Below are positions 23,829 through 35,962 of a DNA stretch of 64,000 nt, in pieces. The DNA lies in the NCBI RefSeq assembly GCF_004193775.1, contig NC_041011.1, positions 9,513,656 to 9,577,655 of the forward strand. Reading direction: 5' to 3'. The notes below the pieces were generated by a model, which saw only the letters and a program-made list of their open reading frames with translations, had not been told where the DNA came from and did no database searches. A program made the translations under genes and the position numbers. How positions within the stretch are numbered: the first letter of the stretch is position 1; every line of letters starts with the position of its first letter. The DNA comes from Glycine soja. Lineage: Eukaryota; Streptophyta; Magnoliopsida; Fabales; Fabaceae.

Positions 23829-26800
23829 ATGAATAGAAGTTAGATTCAAGCACCACGCATAAGCGATGAGTATGAAAAGGGGGTTGAAGATTTCTTGAAG
23901 TTTGCACAACAACATGCACCAGCTGTGGGTGGAAAGTATTTCTGCCCGTGCGTAAAATGTGTGAATGGAAGGCGTCAGGCATTAGTTGTCATTAGATCAC
24001 ATCTGATTTGTGATGGCTTCATTCGGAGTTATACAAATTGGATATGGCACGGTGAATTGCCAGAGGTCTCATTACCTGCCGACAATGAGGCGGTACCGTT
24101 AGAAACCGGAGATCGAATGGAAGACATGATACGTGATCTTGCGCAAGAGGGATTTTTGGAAGCTCATGCACCCTATTATGAAGATTTGGAAACAGATTCC
24201 AAGTTATCGTTGTACTTCGGGTGCACAACTTTCACTCGGTTATCTGCAGTGCTAGCTTTGGTCAACTTGAAGGCTAGATTTGGGTGGAGTGACAAAAGTC
24301 TGACTGAGTTGCTTGTCTTATTGAAGAATATGCTTCCCAATGATAACAAGTTACCAAATAGTCACTACGAGGCTAAGAAGATATTATGTCCTGTGGGTCT
24401 GGAGTACAAGATGATTCATGCTTGCCATAATGATTGCGTGTTGTACAGAAAAGAGTTTGCCGAATTGCGGAATTGCCCAACATGTGGGGTATCACGATAC
24501 AAACAAAATGACGGGGAATACACTGATGATGTAGCCACATCCAACCCTCGTCCAACAAAGGTTTGTTGGTACCTTCCAATTATACCAAGGTTTAAGCGAT
24601 TGTTTGCTACTGCACACGATGCTTCTAACCTTAAATGGCATGCAATTGACAGAATAAATGATGGGTTTCTCCGACATCCAGCTGATTCTCCACAGTGGAA
24701 GACAATTGATAACTTGTATCCTGAATTTGGAGCGGAACCAAGAAACCTTCGACTTGGTCTTGCTTCGGATGGCATGAATCCATTTGGTAACTTGTCCATT
24801 AATCACAGTTCATGGCCTGTTTTGCTAATGATTTACAACCTTCCTCCTTCGTTATGCATGAAGCGCAAATACATTATGTTGTCTATGATGATATCGGGTC
24901 CAAGACAGCCAGGAAACGATATTGATGTGTACCTTACTCCTTTGATTGGAGACATGCGCAAGTTGTGGGTAGACGGGGTTGATGTGTATGATGCAAATCA
25001 GGGTAAGACTTTCAGGTTGCATGCGATGATATTTTGCACCATCAATGACTTTCCAGCTTATGGGAATTTGAGTGGATATAGTGTGAAAGGTCACCAGGCT
25101 TGTCCAATTTGTGAGCAAAACACAAGTTTCATCCAACTTAAACATGGGAAGAAGACAGTTTATACACGACATCGTAGGTTTTTAAAACATTATCACCCTT
25201 ATCGACGATTGAAGAAAGCATTTAATGGTAGCCAAGAGACTGAAGAACCCCCAGAACCGTTAGCTCCCCATGAAGTGTATGATCGGGTGAAAGACATCGT
25301 AACTGTTTTTGGTAAGACACAACAGAAGGATCATGCTAACAAGAATATTTGGAAGAAAAGGTCAGTGTTCTTTGATCTTCCTTATTGGACCAATCTACAT
25401 GTTTGGCATTGTCTCGACGTTATGCATGTGGAGAAGAATGTTTGTGATAGTTTACTTGGCACCCTTCTTAACATCAAAGGCAAGACAAAGGATGGTCTAA
25501 AATGTCGACATGATTTGGTCAATATGGGTATACGAGAACAGTTACATCCGCAATCACAAGGTCAGCGAACTTATTTGCCCCCAGCATGTTACACAATGTC
25601 AACAAAGGAGAAAAAATAATTTTGTCATTGTCTTAAAAATGTGAAAGTCCCACAAGGATACTCTTCCAATATCAAGAGCCTTGTGTCAGTTAATGATTTG
25701 AAGTTGGTTGGCTTGAAATCTCATGATTGTCACGTGTTAATGCAACAATTGTTGTCAGTGGTTGTGCGTGGTATTTTGCCTAAAAAGGTAAGGGTTGCGA
25801 TCAACCGCTTGTGCTTTTTCTTTAATGCAATCTGTCGTAAGGTCATTGACCCAAAACAATTGGATGATTTGGAGAACGAGGCAGCCATTATCCTATGTCA
25901 ATTAGAAATGTACTTTCCTCCATCGTTTTTTGACATCATGGTTCACTTAATTGTTCATCTTGTACGTGAGATTCGGTTGTGTGGGCCCGTGTTTTTACGA
26001 TGGATGTATCCAGTTGAACGTTACATGAAGGTGTTGAAAGGATATACAAAAAATCTATATCGACCAGAGGCTAGCATTGTTGAACGATACGTTGTTGAGG
26101 AAGCTATTGAGTTTTGTTCACAATATATAGAAATGGCTACACCAGTGGGACTTCCTCAAAGTCGTCATGGCTCCACCATGGAAGGTAGGGGCACACGGGG
26201 GTTCAATGTTGTAACCATGGATCGCCAACAGTTGGCACAAGCTCATCTATATGTATTACACAACACAGCTGAGGTAATCCCTTACATAGATGCTCACAAA
26301 CAACATCTGTGTCGTATTCACCCAAAAATGAACATGATGAGGTTGTTGCAAGAGCACAATAGAACTTTCATATCATGGTTTAGACAAACAATCTTCGCCG
26401 ATGACAGTGCTTCAGACACATTAAGATTGCTAGTTGTGGGTCTAAATATGAATGTTCCAACTTGGAAGGGATATGATATCAATCAATATTCTTTCTACAC
26501 AAAGTCCCAGGATGATAAAAGTAGTGTGCAGAATAGCGGGGTCAGTGTTGATGGTCAATCAGAGCACTTTTGTAGTGCTGCTGACAATAATCCCATTGAA
26601 GCTTGCATGCCTTACTATGGAGTCATTGAAGAGATTTGGGAGGTTGATTACGGTGAATTTAGAGTACCTCTTTTCAAATGTAAGTGGGTCAATGGAAACA
26701 CAGGTGTGCGTAAAGACAAAATGGGATTCACTTTAGTAGACCTTAAAAAAGTTGGTTACAAGGACGACCCATTCATAATGGCAGCGCAAGCTCGACAAGT

Positions 26801-27020
26801 GTTTTATGTAGAAGATCCATGCGACTCTAGATGGGCAGTGGTTTTGCAAGGGAGAACAATTTGTATCGGTCACCATGTTGATGGATCAACACTTGATGTC
26901 ACTGACATGCTATCTTTCTCCAAAGATATGCCTTCAAGTACTGTTGAACAAGAAGAGGATGATGTATATGCAAATCGTACTGATCATGACGAGGGTTTAT
27001 GGGAGAACATTCGTACGTAA
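23829..27020 (+). pseudogene. TNP2-like CACTA transposase, two nonsense codons
   Basis: A single frame of 1,064 codons runs from ATG 23829 to TAA 27018-27020, interrupted by TAG at 23841-23843 (fifth codon, where the family normally has Trp in MxRSW) and TAA at 25617-25619. Domains in order: an N-terminal transposase-associated zinc region (YFCPCVKCVNGR), the tnp2 core (~residues 230-560: RFKRLFATAHDASNLKWHA, VDVYDANQGKTFRLHAM, HQACPICEQNTS, FFDLPYWTNLHVWHCLDVM), a DUF4218-like part (LKSHDCHVLMQQLL, RLCFFFNAICRKVID, YPVERYMKVLKGY) and a DUF4216-like part (VPLFKCKWVNGNTGV, MGFTLVDLKKVGYKDDPFI). TNP2 proteins bind the element ends and catalyse excision and insertion in the nucleus. Apart from the two stops the frame is well preserved, so inactivation looks recent. 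Initiation downstream of codon 5 could bypass the first stop but not the second. Confidence 0.93.
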
Positions 27021-27163
27021 CTATGTAAGCACAACCATATAAGTATTACTTAACATTTCTAACATTTTTCATGCATAAATTGCTAAGTTGTTTTGAAAAT
27101 CATGCACCCTATTACATCATTGAATTTGACATATTTATTACACTTTTTTTTTTCCACAGGGCC

Positions 27164-30107
27164 ATGGAAACACCACCACCGTCCCCGCCACAATCAGAAA
27201 ACCCTCCTGAGGTTACTTCGAAAAGGACAAGACAATCCACGAGGCTCAGAAGTTTGACGTTTAGATGCTTAGATGGCCCATGGCCAGTTGTGAACGTGAA
27301 TCCGGCTACAGGTAGAGGGTCAGGGCCTCATAAAGAGATATTTCACAGTTATTTAGGGGTTGTCGCAAGGGAAAAAGTTCCTATTGTACACACGAATTGG
27401 AATGTTGTCCCCGACAATCTAAAGAGCTTAATATGGAAAGATATTTTGGTAAGTAATTCTAAATACACTTGTATTCATGATTTTGTTGTTAAGTTACTTT
27501 TAAAGGATTCATTTACATACTGTTACATAACTCCTTTTGTTGTGCAGCGCAAATTTGATATCCCTGAAGGTAAAAATGCAAAAAAAAAAAAAAAGGTGAT
27601 GTCAACAGTTGCAGCAAGATGGAGGAAATTTAAGTCTTGGTTGACTTCAAAATTTGTCTTTGCTGACAATGAAGGTCAACAAATATCTGATCCTACAGCC
27701 AAGTATGGCCTTGATCCAGAAACATAGGCGGAATTTGCAAAAAGCCGCAAAACCCCTAATTGGCAGGTTTGTTTAAGTATTTCTGTATCTACAATAATCG
27801 ATTCAATTTTTGCTTTCATTGTTTTGTAACATATATATGACTAGTACCAGCTTGTCTTTTTAAGGGTATACGAAAGAAGGCCCAGGAAATTCAAAAATTT
27901 AATGACTGCCCACACCTACTGTCTCGTGGGGGGTATGAACTACTTGACAAGAAACTTATGGAGGAGAAGAGCAAGTGTGGACATGAGGAACATTCGTGTA
28001 CTGAAAGCCCAACACTCAACGTCGACCCACCATCCCCAGTTGCAAGACACATGAAGTGGAAGATCACCAGCACAAAGCGGCATGGCCAAATGACGTATGA
28101 AGTGGCACAAGAAATTGCAGACAAAATTGTGAGTTCATATATTTTTTGGTTACTGTCATTGCCAAATAATGGTTAGCTAACCTAGTCAAATTTATTTTAT
28201 TCAAATTCAACAATTGTATATCCATGCTGGATTCATTACAGGAACAAGCAACATAGGGGAGTTTTGTTCCACATGGGCGACAGGACATACTCAACACGAC
28301 CCTTGGCCGACCTGAGCATCCAGGCCGTGTTCGCGTCGCAAGGACAGGTGTCACAATAAGCCAATACTTTGGCCAAGCCTCACATGCTTCTAGCACATCG
28401 TCACCATCGATCAACCAACAACAATTGGCTGATATCATCGGTGGAATTAAGGATGACATAAGAAAGCAGCTACAAGATGAGATAAGAAAGGAGGTACAGG
28501 ATGAGATAAGAAAGGAGGTACAACAAGAACACAAGCAGCAACAAGAGGCTTGGATGAGGGCAGTTGAAGAAAAACAGTGGCAAATTTTGGAGATGATGAA
28601 GCAAGAGTTAAAAAAATCACTGAAAGTAGAGCTATCTCATATTGCATCACATCAGTCAGCCCCCATTGAGGCGTTAGAAATACAAGCTCTACTTGCGCGT
28701 GTTAGCACAAAGGGTAGCTACCCCCATTGATGACGATCTGATGGGCTTGTTCATAGTTGTTGGGCAAAATACTGTGCTTGCGGGCTTGGGAAAAGTGTTT
28801 GAGAATTCATCCACCATACATAATGTTCGTTATGAAAATGATGTTGTTAAGGTTCAGGTTGTCAGAACATATATGCCTCACGCTGAGGTCCCTATTCCTA
28901 CATCAGAGGTTCATTATCTTGAGCAGGCCGTTGGCACATTCGTCGCATGGCCGACACATCTTGTTAGGGAAGTAACTAATGAGGTTAGTTTTTTTCTCTT
29001 ATGAATCTGTTCTATTTGTTGACATGCTTCTTCATCATGTACACTAACTTCAATTATCATAGGTGGTCGTAGGACTCGATAAGCCTCCATCAAAGTCTGT
29101 TGGAGAGCCGAACAGGTTAACATCTGTGGCCACAAATGACCCACTAGGAGAATTGGTTAAGAAGTCATATGTGGTTTACACAAAGCCAATGGATTTGGCA
29201 TGGGACGGGGCGAAATTCGGGTTACCTAATGCCACAAATGGTTTTTTCATCACACATGCAGATGTGACTGAAATCATTTTAGGTGACAAATGTTTAAACA
29301 TATCTGTACTGCAGCTGTGGATGATGTAAGTAAATCATATTATTTGACTGGTTGTCATATCTTATTGTCCACTCCATATTTGTCTAAGAATATTGTTGAT
29401 TGTGTTTAAAACAGGTTTATGAATGATTGGAGTACAAGCATTAGTTTTTCTCCAGTGTACGGTTTCCTTGAGCCCCAGTCTATACGCTGCACAAAGGACA
29501 CGCGTGAAGAATGATGTTCACATTAAGTTTGCAGTGAACAAGTACTTCGCAACCTTATTCAATTTAGCATTGGTCATTACTTGTAGTTTACTAGTCAAAA
29601 CATTACATGTTAACTTCGGCTTTTGTTATTGTCAAACTTAGTGCAATGAAGAAAATATGCAGTAATCTCCAAGGCAAGGACAATGCACCTCCACCTCCAC
29701 CTCAATGGATTGAGGCTAAGGTATGTTGTAATCCCTATTTTTTTGAAAATTTGAAATAAGTCTGATGTTTCAATTGGAATGATCCAGCATTTATTGAGCG
29801 CTTATATTGCATGTAGAGCCATGTACAACAAGGAGCATATGAGTGTGGATATTATGTGATGCATTGGATGTGGTGCATCGTTAGTGGCGGTTTGAAAAAT
29901 GAACTCCACAACGTATGTCCTCTATTAGACTAACAAATGAATTTGTGTAGTATGAAATCATACTTAAATGGTTGATGTACTAACTAAATTTTATTTTCTT
30001 CCCCTTGGTAGTATTTTTCTGATGGAACAGCATTAGACACTGACACCATGACGACACTACGCAAGAAATGGGCAGCCTATTTTCTAGAAGTTGGAAAATG
30101 GATGTAA
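27164..30107 (+). pseudogene. Second CACTA gene: PF03004-type transposase / Ulp1-like (C48) protein
   Basis: Multi-exon gene 143 bp after TNP2. Exon 1 (from ATG 27164) reads KRTRQSTRLRSLTFRC and HTNWNVVPDNLKSLIWKDIL. The next reads VMSTVAARWRKFKSWLTSKF then a TAG at 27725-27727. Later exons read KAQEIQKFNDCPHLLSRGGY, another TAG near 28255, SFVPHGRQDILNTTLGRPEH, and a coiled coil DDIRKQLQDEIRKEVQDE repeated (28440-28560). Then come LGELVKKSYVVYTKPMDLAW, FFITHADVTEIILGDKCLNI and FMNDWSTSISFSPVYGFLEP. The last exons read AYECGYYVMHWMWCIVSGGL and TMTTLRKKWAAYFLEV. The first half matches plant Ptta/En/Spm transposase proteins; the end matches Ulp1-type cysteine protease domains fused in legume CACTA ORF2s. 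The block expected to hold catalytic His and Asp is missing near 29500, with a frame change, while the Cys in ECGYYV remains. Confidence 0.85.
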
Positions 30108-30915
30108 ATTAGACAAATTTAGATGACATAGGAACATTTATCACCTTTGTAACGTAAAATTTTCATTGCACAAGACACATCATTATGTATGGTCATGACT
30201 TTTAATTCGGCATCGTTACATGATTATGTGACTTGTTTACGTTATTAGTGTGCACTGCTTTTGGGTTGCATTTTGTATTGGTCCCAATATAGGATCAGTT
30301 TTTTTGTTGTGCAACTCTAATTGTATGCAGGTCAGCGTTTGAAATGTTCCTGCTTGGGTCGTTCAATCCGCCGCAACCTTTTCATACATTGGTCCAAGAA
30401 ATCATCGGAAAAGCTCCTCAGGTGCTGCAATAATCACCTCTCTCCTTTTTTTTAAATTCAAATTTTATAAGTTTATAATTACAAATAAAAATGCTATGTT
30501 ATTTTGATATTGTTGATGTATGGTATGCCAAGATGGTAGCCTACTATTGATTATAGATTTTATTTGAATTTGATATTGTTGTTCAATGATTTTCAAAAAA
30601 GAAAAAAAGCAAACAGAGGATGGTGAAACTGGTTTGAATTTAAGGTGTTTGATAAATAGAGCGCATCTTTTTTGTTTAACAGTGCTAAATTTTCACACTC
30701 AAGATTGAATGGAATACATCGATTCAAAATGTTATCCGGTACTCTAGTCTCAGAATGAAAATGTCCTTTGATGAATGATTTGTTGTACCTTTGTTTTGCA
30801 TTAAATTCATATTCTTTCTCTAGAGACATTGAAAGGGCTCTTGGATTCTTTTTTTATTTTTTATGTGGTTATTCTTTTGCTAGCAGAACCAGGGGTGTAA
30901 GAAGAAGTTGAAGTG
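30108..30915. other. CACTA interior between ORF2 and captured genes
   Basis: No gene recognised. A 78-residue minus-strand frame at 30593-30829 is unfamiliar and probably chance. Confidence 0.4.
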
Positions 30916-31416
30916 ATGGAACCCCAGGATGAAGAAGAGATCCATAACTGTTTGATCAAGCTGGTTGCTTTATTGTTCCTTACATTGGGTTATCTTTCTA
31001 GTTACTTTCTTTAATGCAACATCAATGCAAGTGAAGGAATTGACTCTATTGTTGATATTTCATTACAGAGAAGTAATCCGGAAAGGCGAAGGGATAAGGT
31101 CTACATTGGTTGTGGAGCTGGGTTTGGTGGTGACAAGCCCTTGGCTGCTCTTAAGTTGCTTCAAAGAGTTCAAGAACTAAATTATCTGGTTCTTGAATGC
31201 TTGGCCGAGCGAACTCTTGCTGATCGTTATCAAATCATGATGTCTGGTGGTGATGGTTATGATTCTCAGAGTAGGTGTTCCCTGCTCTTGCATTGTTCTA
31301 ATCTTATTCTTAAGTTTAATTTTTGTAAAAATTTTCTGCAGTTTCTAACTGGATGCATATGCTGCTGCCTCTGGCTTTGGAAAGAGGAACTTGCATAATT
31401 ACCAATATGGGTGCAA
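30916..31416 (+). pseudogene. Captured AtuA/DUF1446-type gene, first three exons
   Basis: Exon 1 (30916-30963) reads MEPQDEEEIHNCLIKL; exon 2 (31069-31270) reads RDKVYIGCGAGFGGDKPLAA, LKLLQRVQELNYLVLECLA and ERTLADRYQIMMSGGDGYDS; exon 3 (31342-31416) reads SNWMHMLLPLALERGTCII then TNMGA. GT-AG junctions join them in frame with no stops. This is the N-terminal part of the plant protein family related to bacterial acyclic terpene utilisation protein AtuA (DUF1446); its plant role is not established. The remaining gene body is absent, replaced 65 bp on by LETM1 exons. It is the best preserved capture and could be spliced from a transposase-strand transcript. Confidence 0.85.
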
Positions 31417-31448
31417 GTAAGAATTTCTAATGCTGCATTATAAACCTG
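31405..31448 (+). repeat. Exon/intron junction repeat, copy 1
   Basis: Caatatgggtgcaagtaaga and the following attataaacctgg also occur at 34712-34825, where an extra ~70 bp separates the two parts at an ATTATA microhomology. See the second copy. Confidence 0.8.
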
Positions 31449-31481
31449 GCAGCAAGTAAAAAAATGCAAATGTGAAAATAG

Positions 31482-34067
31482 GGATGACTGGGCAAAGAAG
31501 TTTCGTCATTGGTGGGATGAATTTAAGTCTACCCTGCAACACTACTAGTTTGGTACAAAACTACTTTGGGCTGATATTAGGATAAGCTCCAGATTATTGT
31601 TGAAACTTGTCGGTGGAAAAAGTCTTTCTAGAAGGGAGAGGCAGCAACTCACAAGGACAACAGCTGATATTTTCAGCCTAGTTCCATTTGTTGTATTTAT
31701 CATAATTCCATTCATGGAGTTATTGTTGCCAGTATTCCTTAAATTATTTCCCAACATGTTGCCTTCCACTTTCCAGGACAAGATGAAAGAACAGGTGATT
31801 TTATTGTACTCATCAAACAATACATGCTTGACTACTGGTGTGCTTTATTATCACTCAATTTTGGGAAGGCTTAACTTGTAGGAGGCATTGAAAAGAAGGT
31901 TAAATGCAAGAATAGAATATGCCAAGTTTCTTCAAGATACTATAAAAGAAATGGCAAAGGAGATTCAGAACTCACAAAGTGGAGAAATGAAGAAGACAGC
32001 AAAAGATCTTGATGAATTTATGAACAAGGTCAGCTGTACTTTTCAAGATATAGTTGTTTTATGTTTTAGACACCCCCTTATATGTGCAATACTTGTATCA
32101 TTATTTTGTATTTATTATGTTATTAAAATAGGTCAGAACAGGTGCTCGAGTTTCTAACGATGAAATCTTAGGATTTGCCAAATTATTTAATGATGAGCTC
32201 ACCCTGGATAACATTAGCAGGTTGGTGCTTCTACCATTGCTTATGTTCAACAAGTTGTGCTCTCCAGTTATTAATCTTATATTTTGGGGTTCTGCTACTG
32301 TATTAATATGCCTATTTGGTTATGAAAATGGAAAACAGGCCTCTCTTGGTAAATATGTGTAAATATATGGGCATCAACCCATATGGAACTGATGCATATT
32401 TGCGTTACATGCTCCGCAAAAGATTACAGGAGTAAGATTCATTTATTCATTTTCCCTTTCTGTTAACTCTGGTTCTTCTCTGGTAATTTTCATTTTATGC
32501 TTTATGGTGAAAATTTTCTTTGTATGGTGGTTTAGATAAGGATTTTTGCAATTTCTTAGATTTCTTAAATATTTGTTTCACCAATATCTGGATGTCTGCC
32601 TCCTCGTTCACTTCTTGGTTAGTCATAGTGCATGTGTCAATTGAAGAATACATGAGGTTCTTACCTTATCTTATTTTGAGAGGGGGCTAAAAGTAGAACA
32701 TTATTTCATGATGTTGTACTTTTCTATCATTGAATAGAATTTGGTTAGAGCTGAATCGACAGCTCTGATGGAAGTTCAAATGTTATTGTTGTAGGAGAAA
32801 GTTATCTTCTTTGCATGGCTTGTTATGCTAATGTTAAGGGAATAACTCTTGTCGGCATTCAAAGAACTTAGATGGTTATTATGGTCCTTTAGTGTCTTTG
32901 ACTTTTTTAGAGTATGCATTAGTATATGTTTGGTTTAGAGTTTGATAGAATTGATTTTGTGTGAACTAGTCTTCTGTGCACGACACTCTTAGCCTAATAT
33001 TAGTACTTGTTTGGTTTAGAGTTTGATAAAATTGACTTTGAATTGTTGAATGTGATTGAGAATTTGAGATATGTATCTAAGTAAATCTGAACCACATATT
33101 TACATTGGAACATGTGTGTTTTCATAGAAAAGTGCCAGAATTGATTTTCTAATTTTAAAACAGACATTGCCTTAATATATAAATATAATTGATGTGAGCC
33201 AAACAATTTATGTTAGTGCATCCCCTTTATGATCTCTCTCTTTTACATGTTCAATTCTGATTTCGCAGAAACTCTAAATTCTCTGCAAGCAAATCTTTGA
33301 CCCATCCGCCCCAGTTATAATATCCAATAATCATTGTACCCATCCCCTCAATAAAACCAAGTAAAATATTACTTGTATCACAGTGACATCATAATTAAGA
33401 CTTGCAAGGCTAGAGCTTGCTTTAGAGCAGTAATAGTTCAGCGACATTGGTTATTTTGGGGTGAAAAAGTTACAAAAGCATCTGATCCGAAATCCAATTG
33501 TTTCTATTAGCAGTCTAGAGTTTCAACATTAAGACGTTAGCAATGGAACCCAGCCGCCAATTTGGCATAATGAAGGGGAGGAGGTTGGTAATTCAGTCTA
33601 TGAGATGTCTATCCACAAGATTTTCCAAATCCTATTTCTCTTTCATTTTAACTGAGAATTAAATGTTTTGACGTTCTACGAAACAAGCGCTACTTACATA
33701 CCCACAATTGAATCCATTACTTGGGATCCTCTCTCTCTTATGAATTAAGTCATTAACCAGTACCAGAACTCTGTGGCCGTTACTCCTCCTGGAAATGAAT
33801 CCGTCCCAAGTTTTCAATTCATATAGAATTTATAAGATTCTAGTTAGCACTGAAACATGGATAAAGGTTTTTATTTCTTTTCCCTTAAAAATCTTTATGA
33901 CTAACTGTTGGAAATAAATGTCATTCAAATGCTTAGTCATGTTCTGGCAGGGATTATGATGGGAAAGTGACACCTGAGGAGGTAGTATCTGTTGCTATGT
34001 ATCTGAAGGACACTCTGGGCAAAGAAGGAATTCATAAGCTTATCAGCAACCTTTCCAAGGATAGCGG
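31482..34067 (+). pseudogene. Captured LETM1-like gene exons
   Basis: Exons with GT-AG borders: 31482-31794 (DDWAKKFRHWWDEFKST, LVGGKSLSRRERQQLTRTTA, then the hydrophobic LVPFVVFIIIPFMELLLPVF, LKLFPNMLPSTFQDKMKEQ); 31882-32028 (EALKRRLNARIEYAKFLQDT); 32132-32220 (RTGARVSNDEILGFAKLFND); 32339-32431 (PLLVNMCKYMGINPYGTDA, YLRYMLRKRL); and, after a 1.5-kb gap, 33951-34067 (RDYDGKVTPEEVVSVAMYL, GKEGIHKLISNLSKD), the C-terminal EF-hand. LETM1 is an inner mitochondrial membrane cation/proton exchanger. Defects: TAG at 31546-31548 where Trp is expected, and loss of the presequence and of all exons between the ribosome-binding-like domain and the EF-hand. Confidence 0.93.
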
Positions 34068-35564
34068 TCAGTTCTTGTGTCATTTTCCTCCTTTATCTCA
34101 TACTGCGGCAATAGATATCACTAATGAAATGTCACTGATGTGCCCTCTCCAGTTAATGCAGTTAAAAATTTCTAATATAAAAGCACAAAACAGCACCTAA
34201 TGCAACTTAGGCTTTCCTTTATAGCTTTTTTGTCTTTCCTTTTTTTAGCCTTTTTTACTTTCTTCCTTGCTATAATTATTATGAGCCACGTGACCAACAG
34301 CTCCTGAGAAAACACTTGTGTGTGAATGCGCGTAACTATAACTTACATTATAACTAAAAAGAAAGTTGGGTACATTAGTTCAACTCATTGTCAAAGACAG
34401 TTTCCCAAGCCATCTTGGGACTTCAATGATAAATTTCTTCACAACTGAAAATGAATCATTCTCTAAACCAAATGAAAGTCAGTCACCTCCGTGATGGTTG
34501 TTTGAATTGGACCTTGTGCATATTCTTCCATGTATGTCATAGTTCTTTAATTTTTTTTTACAATTTTATTATTCAATGTTATCTTGATGACTCATCTGCA
34601 ATACCTAGAGGGGTGTATGGAACTGTGAAATTGTGTAGATAATCCAACATCTTAATTTGAAAGTTATTTCTGTTGCCAGATTGACCACTCTTTTTGCATT
34701 TTTTTTTTAGCAATATGGGTGCAAGTAAGAATTTCTAATGTTGCATTATAGATAATCCAACATCACAGACAACTAGTGAAGATAATAGGCTATGCATGGA
34801 TGGGCTTTGGATTATAAACCTGGTTCTGCACGTGTTTGACCAAAATTCTTAATGTCCAATTTTTATAGCTGAGAATTATAAACCTGTGTCAAATTAACAA
34901 TCAACGTTCTTCTAATTTGGTGATTTTTGATTAAACCATAATTTTATTTCCAAGGTTTCCCTGAACTTGCTGCTATATCGTCATGTCGCTTTGGATTATC
35001 AGATTCTGCACTGCACATTAGAATTTCTATGTTCTTGAAGTTTTCAGTTCAACTGTTATAACACAAACTTGCTATTAATGACTTGGGAAACTCCAATTGT
35101 GAATGAAGTTGGAGCAAAAATTTGAAACTGAGTTGTTGAACTTTGAAGAGCTAGTTAGTTGTATTAGTTATCTGCAAATTAGTTCTTTATTTTGGTTTGA
35201 ATGCTATTTAAAGTAACACATTAATTATGTGACCTTCTCGGTCTAAGGAAGTAACACGTCATAAAGGTTTCTTACATACCTCACGTGTTTCTTTTCATGG
35301 GTGAGATAATAAGTAGCAATTGACATATGAAGCCAACAATTTTTTTGTAGATCGATACTGTGTGGGGTATGTAAAATTTTGTATTACTATGATACTTGCA
35401 TATGTGCTTTTATATTAGTTCACTGGCTCAATGGTACATATATGGAGGGTTTGGTCCTTTCTCATATGCATCCCCCCCCCCCCCAAATATCTTTTATATT
35501 AGTCAATACTATTTTTTAATTCGCTTTTATGTTGACTTACTTTTTTATTTTCATCTACATATAG
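34068..35564. other. CACTA interior between LETM1 and aldolase fragments
   Basis: No exon recognised apart from the repeat at 34712-34830. A 13-bp C homopolymer lies at 35472-35484. Confidence 0.4.
34712..34830 (+). repeat. Exon/intron junction repeat, copy 2
   Basis: Caatatgggtgcaagtaaga with its following bases matches 31405-31440, the end of the AtuA-type exon 3 and its donor. It is preceded by a T-run ending TTTTAG, as at an acceptor. Here the intron continues for ~70 bp before attataaacctgg, so copy 1 looks like a deletion between two ATTATA sites. Confidence 0.8.
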
Positions 35565-35962
35565 TGCAAAAGTGACCATGGAAGCTGCAAAAGCTGCAAT
35601 AACAGGTGGCATTTCAGTTGTGAGTATACTTTTGATGTTCTTTTATTTTGAGTCATATGTATATAACTCAGGACATTTTATATGGCCTGTTTTGTCTAAT
35701 TTTTAAAATTGGTCCTACTAGTTAATTACTTTAAATGCTTTTTGGGCCATATATATGTTAATGGTGTGCTTCTCATCATCTATTTTCTTTTTACATGTAG
35801 TTGGAGATTGTGGTGTCGACCTCAGGTGTGTTTGAGGTTGTTTACCTAAATTTGTCTACTTCCTTACTAGTCTTGTTCTTCGATTTATAATTCATATGCT
35901 TGGTTCGATCTGTGCAGGTTCTACAACAGCTGGTGAAGGAGCATCCTACAATGGCCCTAGAG
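35565..35962 (+). pseudogene. Captured KDPG/KHG aldolase fragment
   Basis: Three short exons with consensus borders: 35565-35619 (AKVTMEAAKAAITGGISV), 35801-35836 (LEIVVSTSGVFE) and 35918-35962 (VLQQLVKEHPTMALE). Joined, they give the early beta/alpha segments of plant 2-keto-3-deoxy-6-phosphogluconate aldolase-like proteins, a class I Schiff-base aldolase family. The Schiff-base lysine and the rest of the barrel are absent, so no enzyme can result. The frame has no stop through these exons and has the same orientation as the transposase. Confidence 0.8.
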
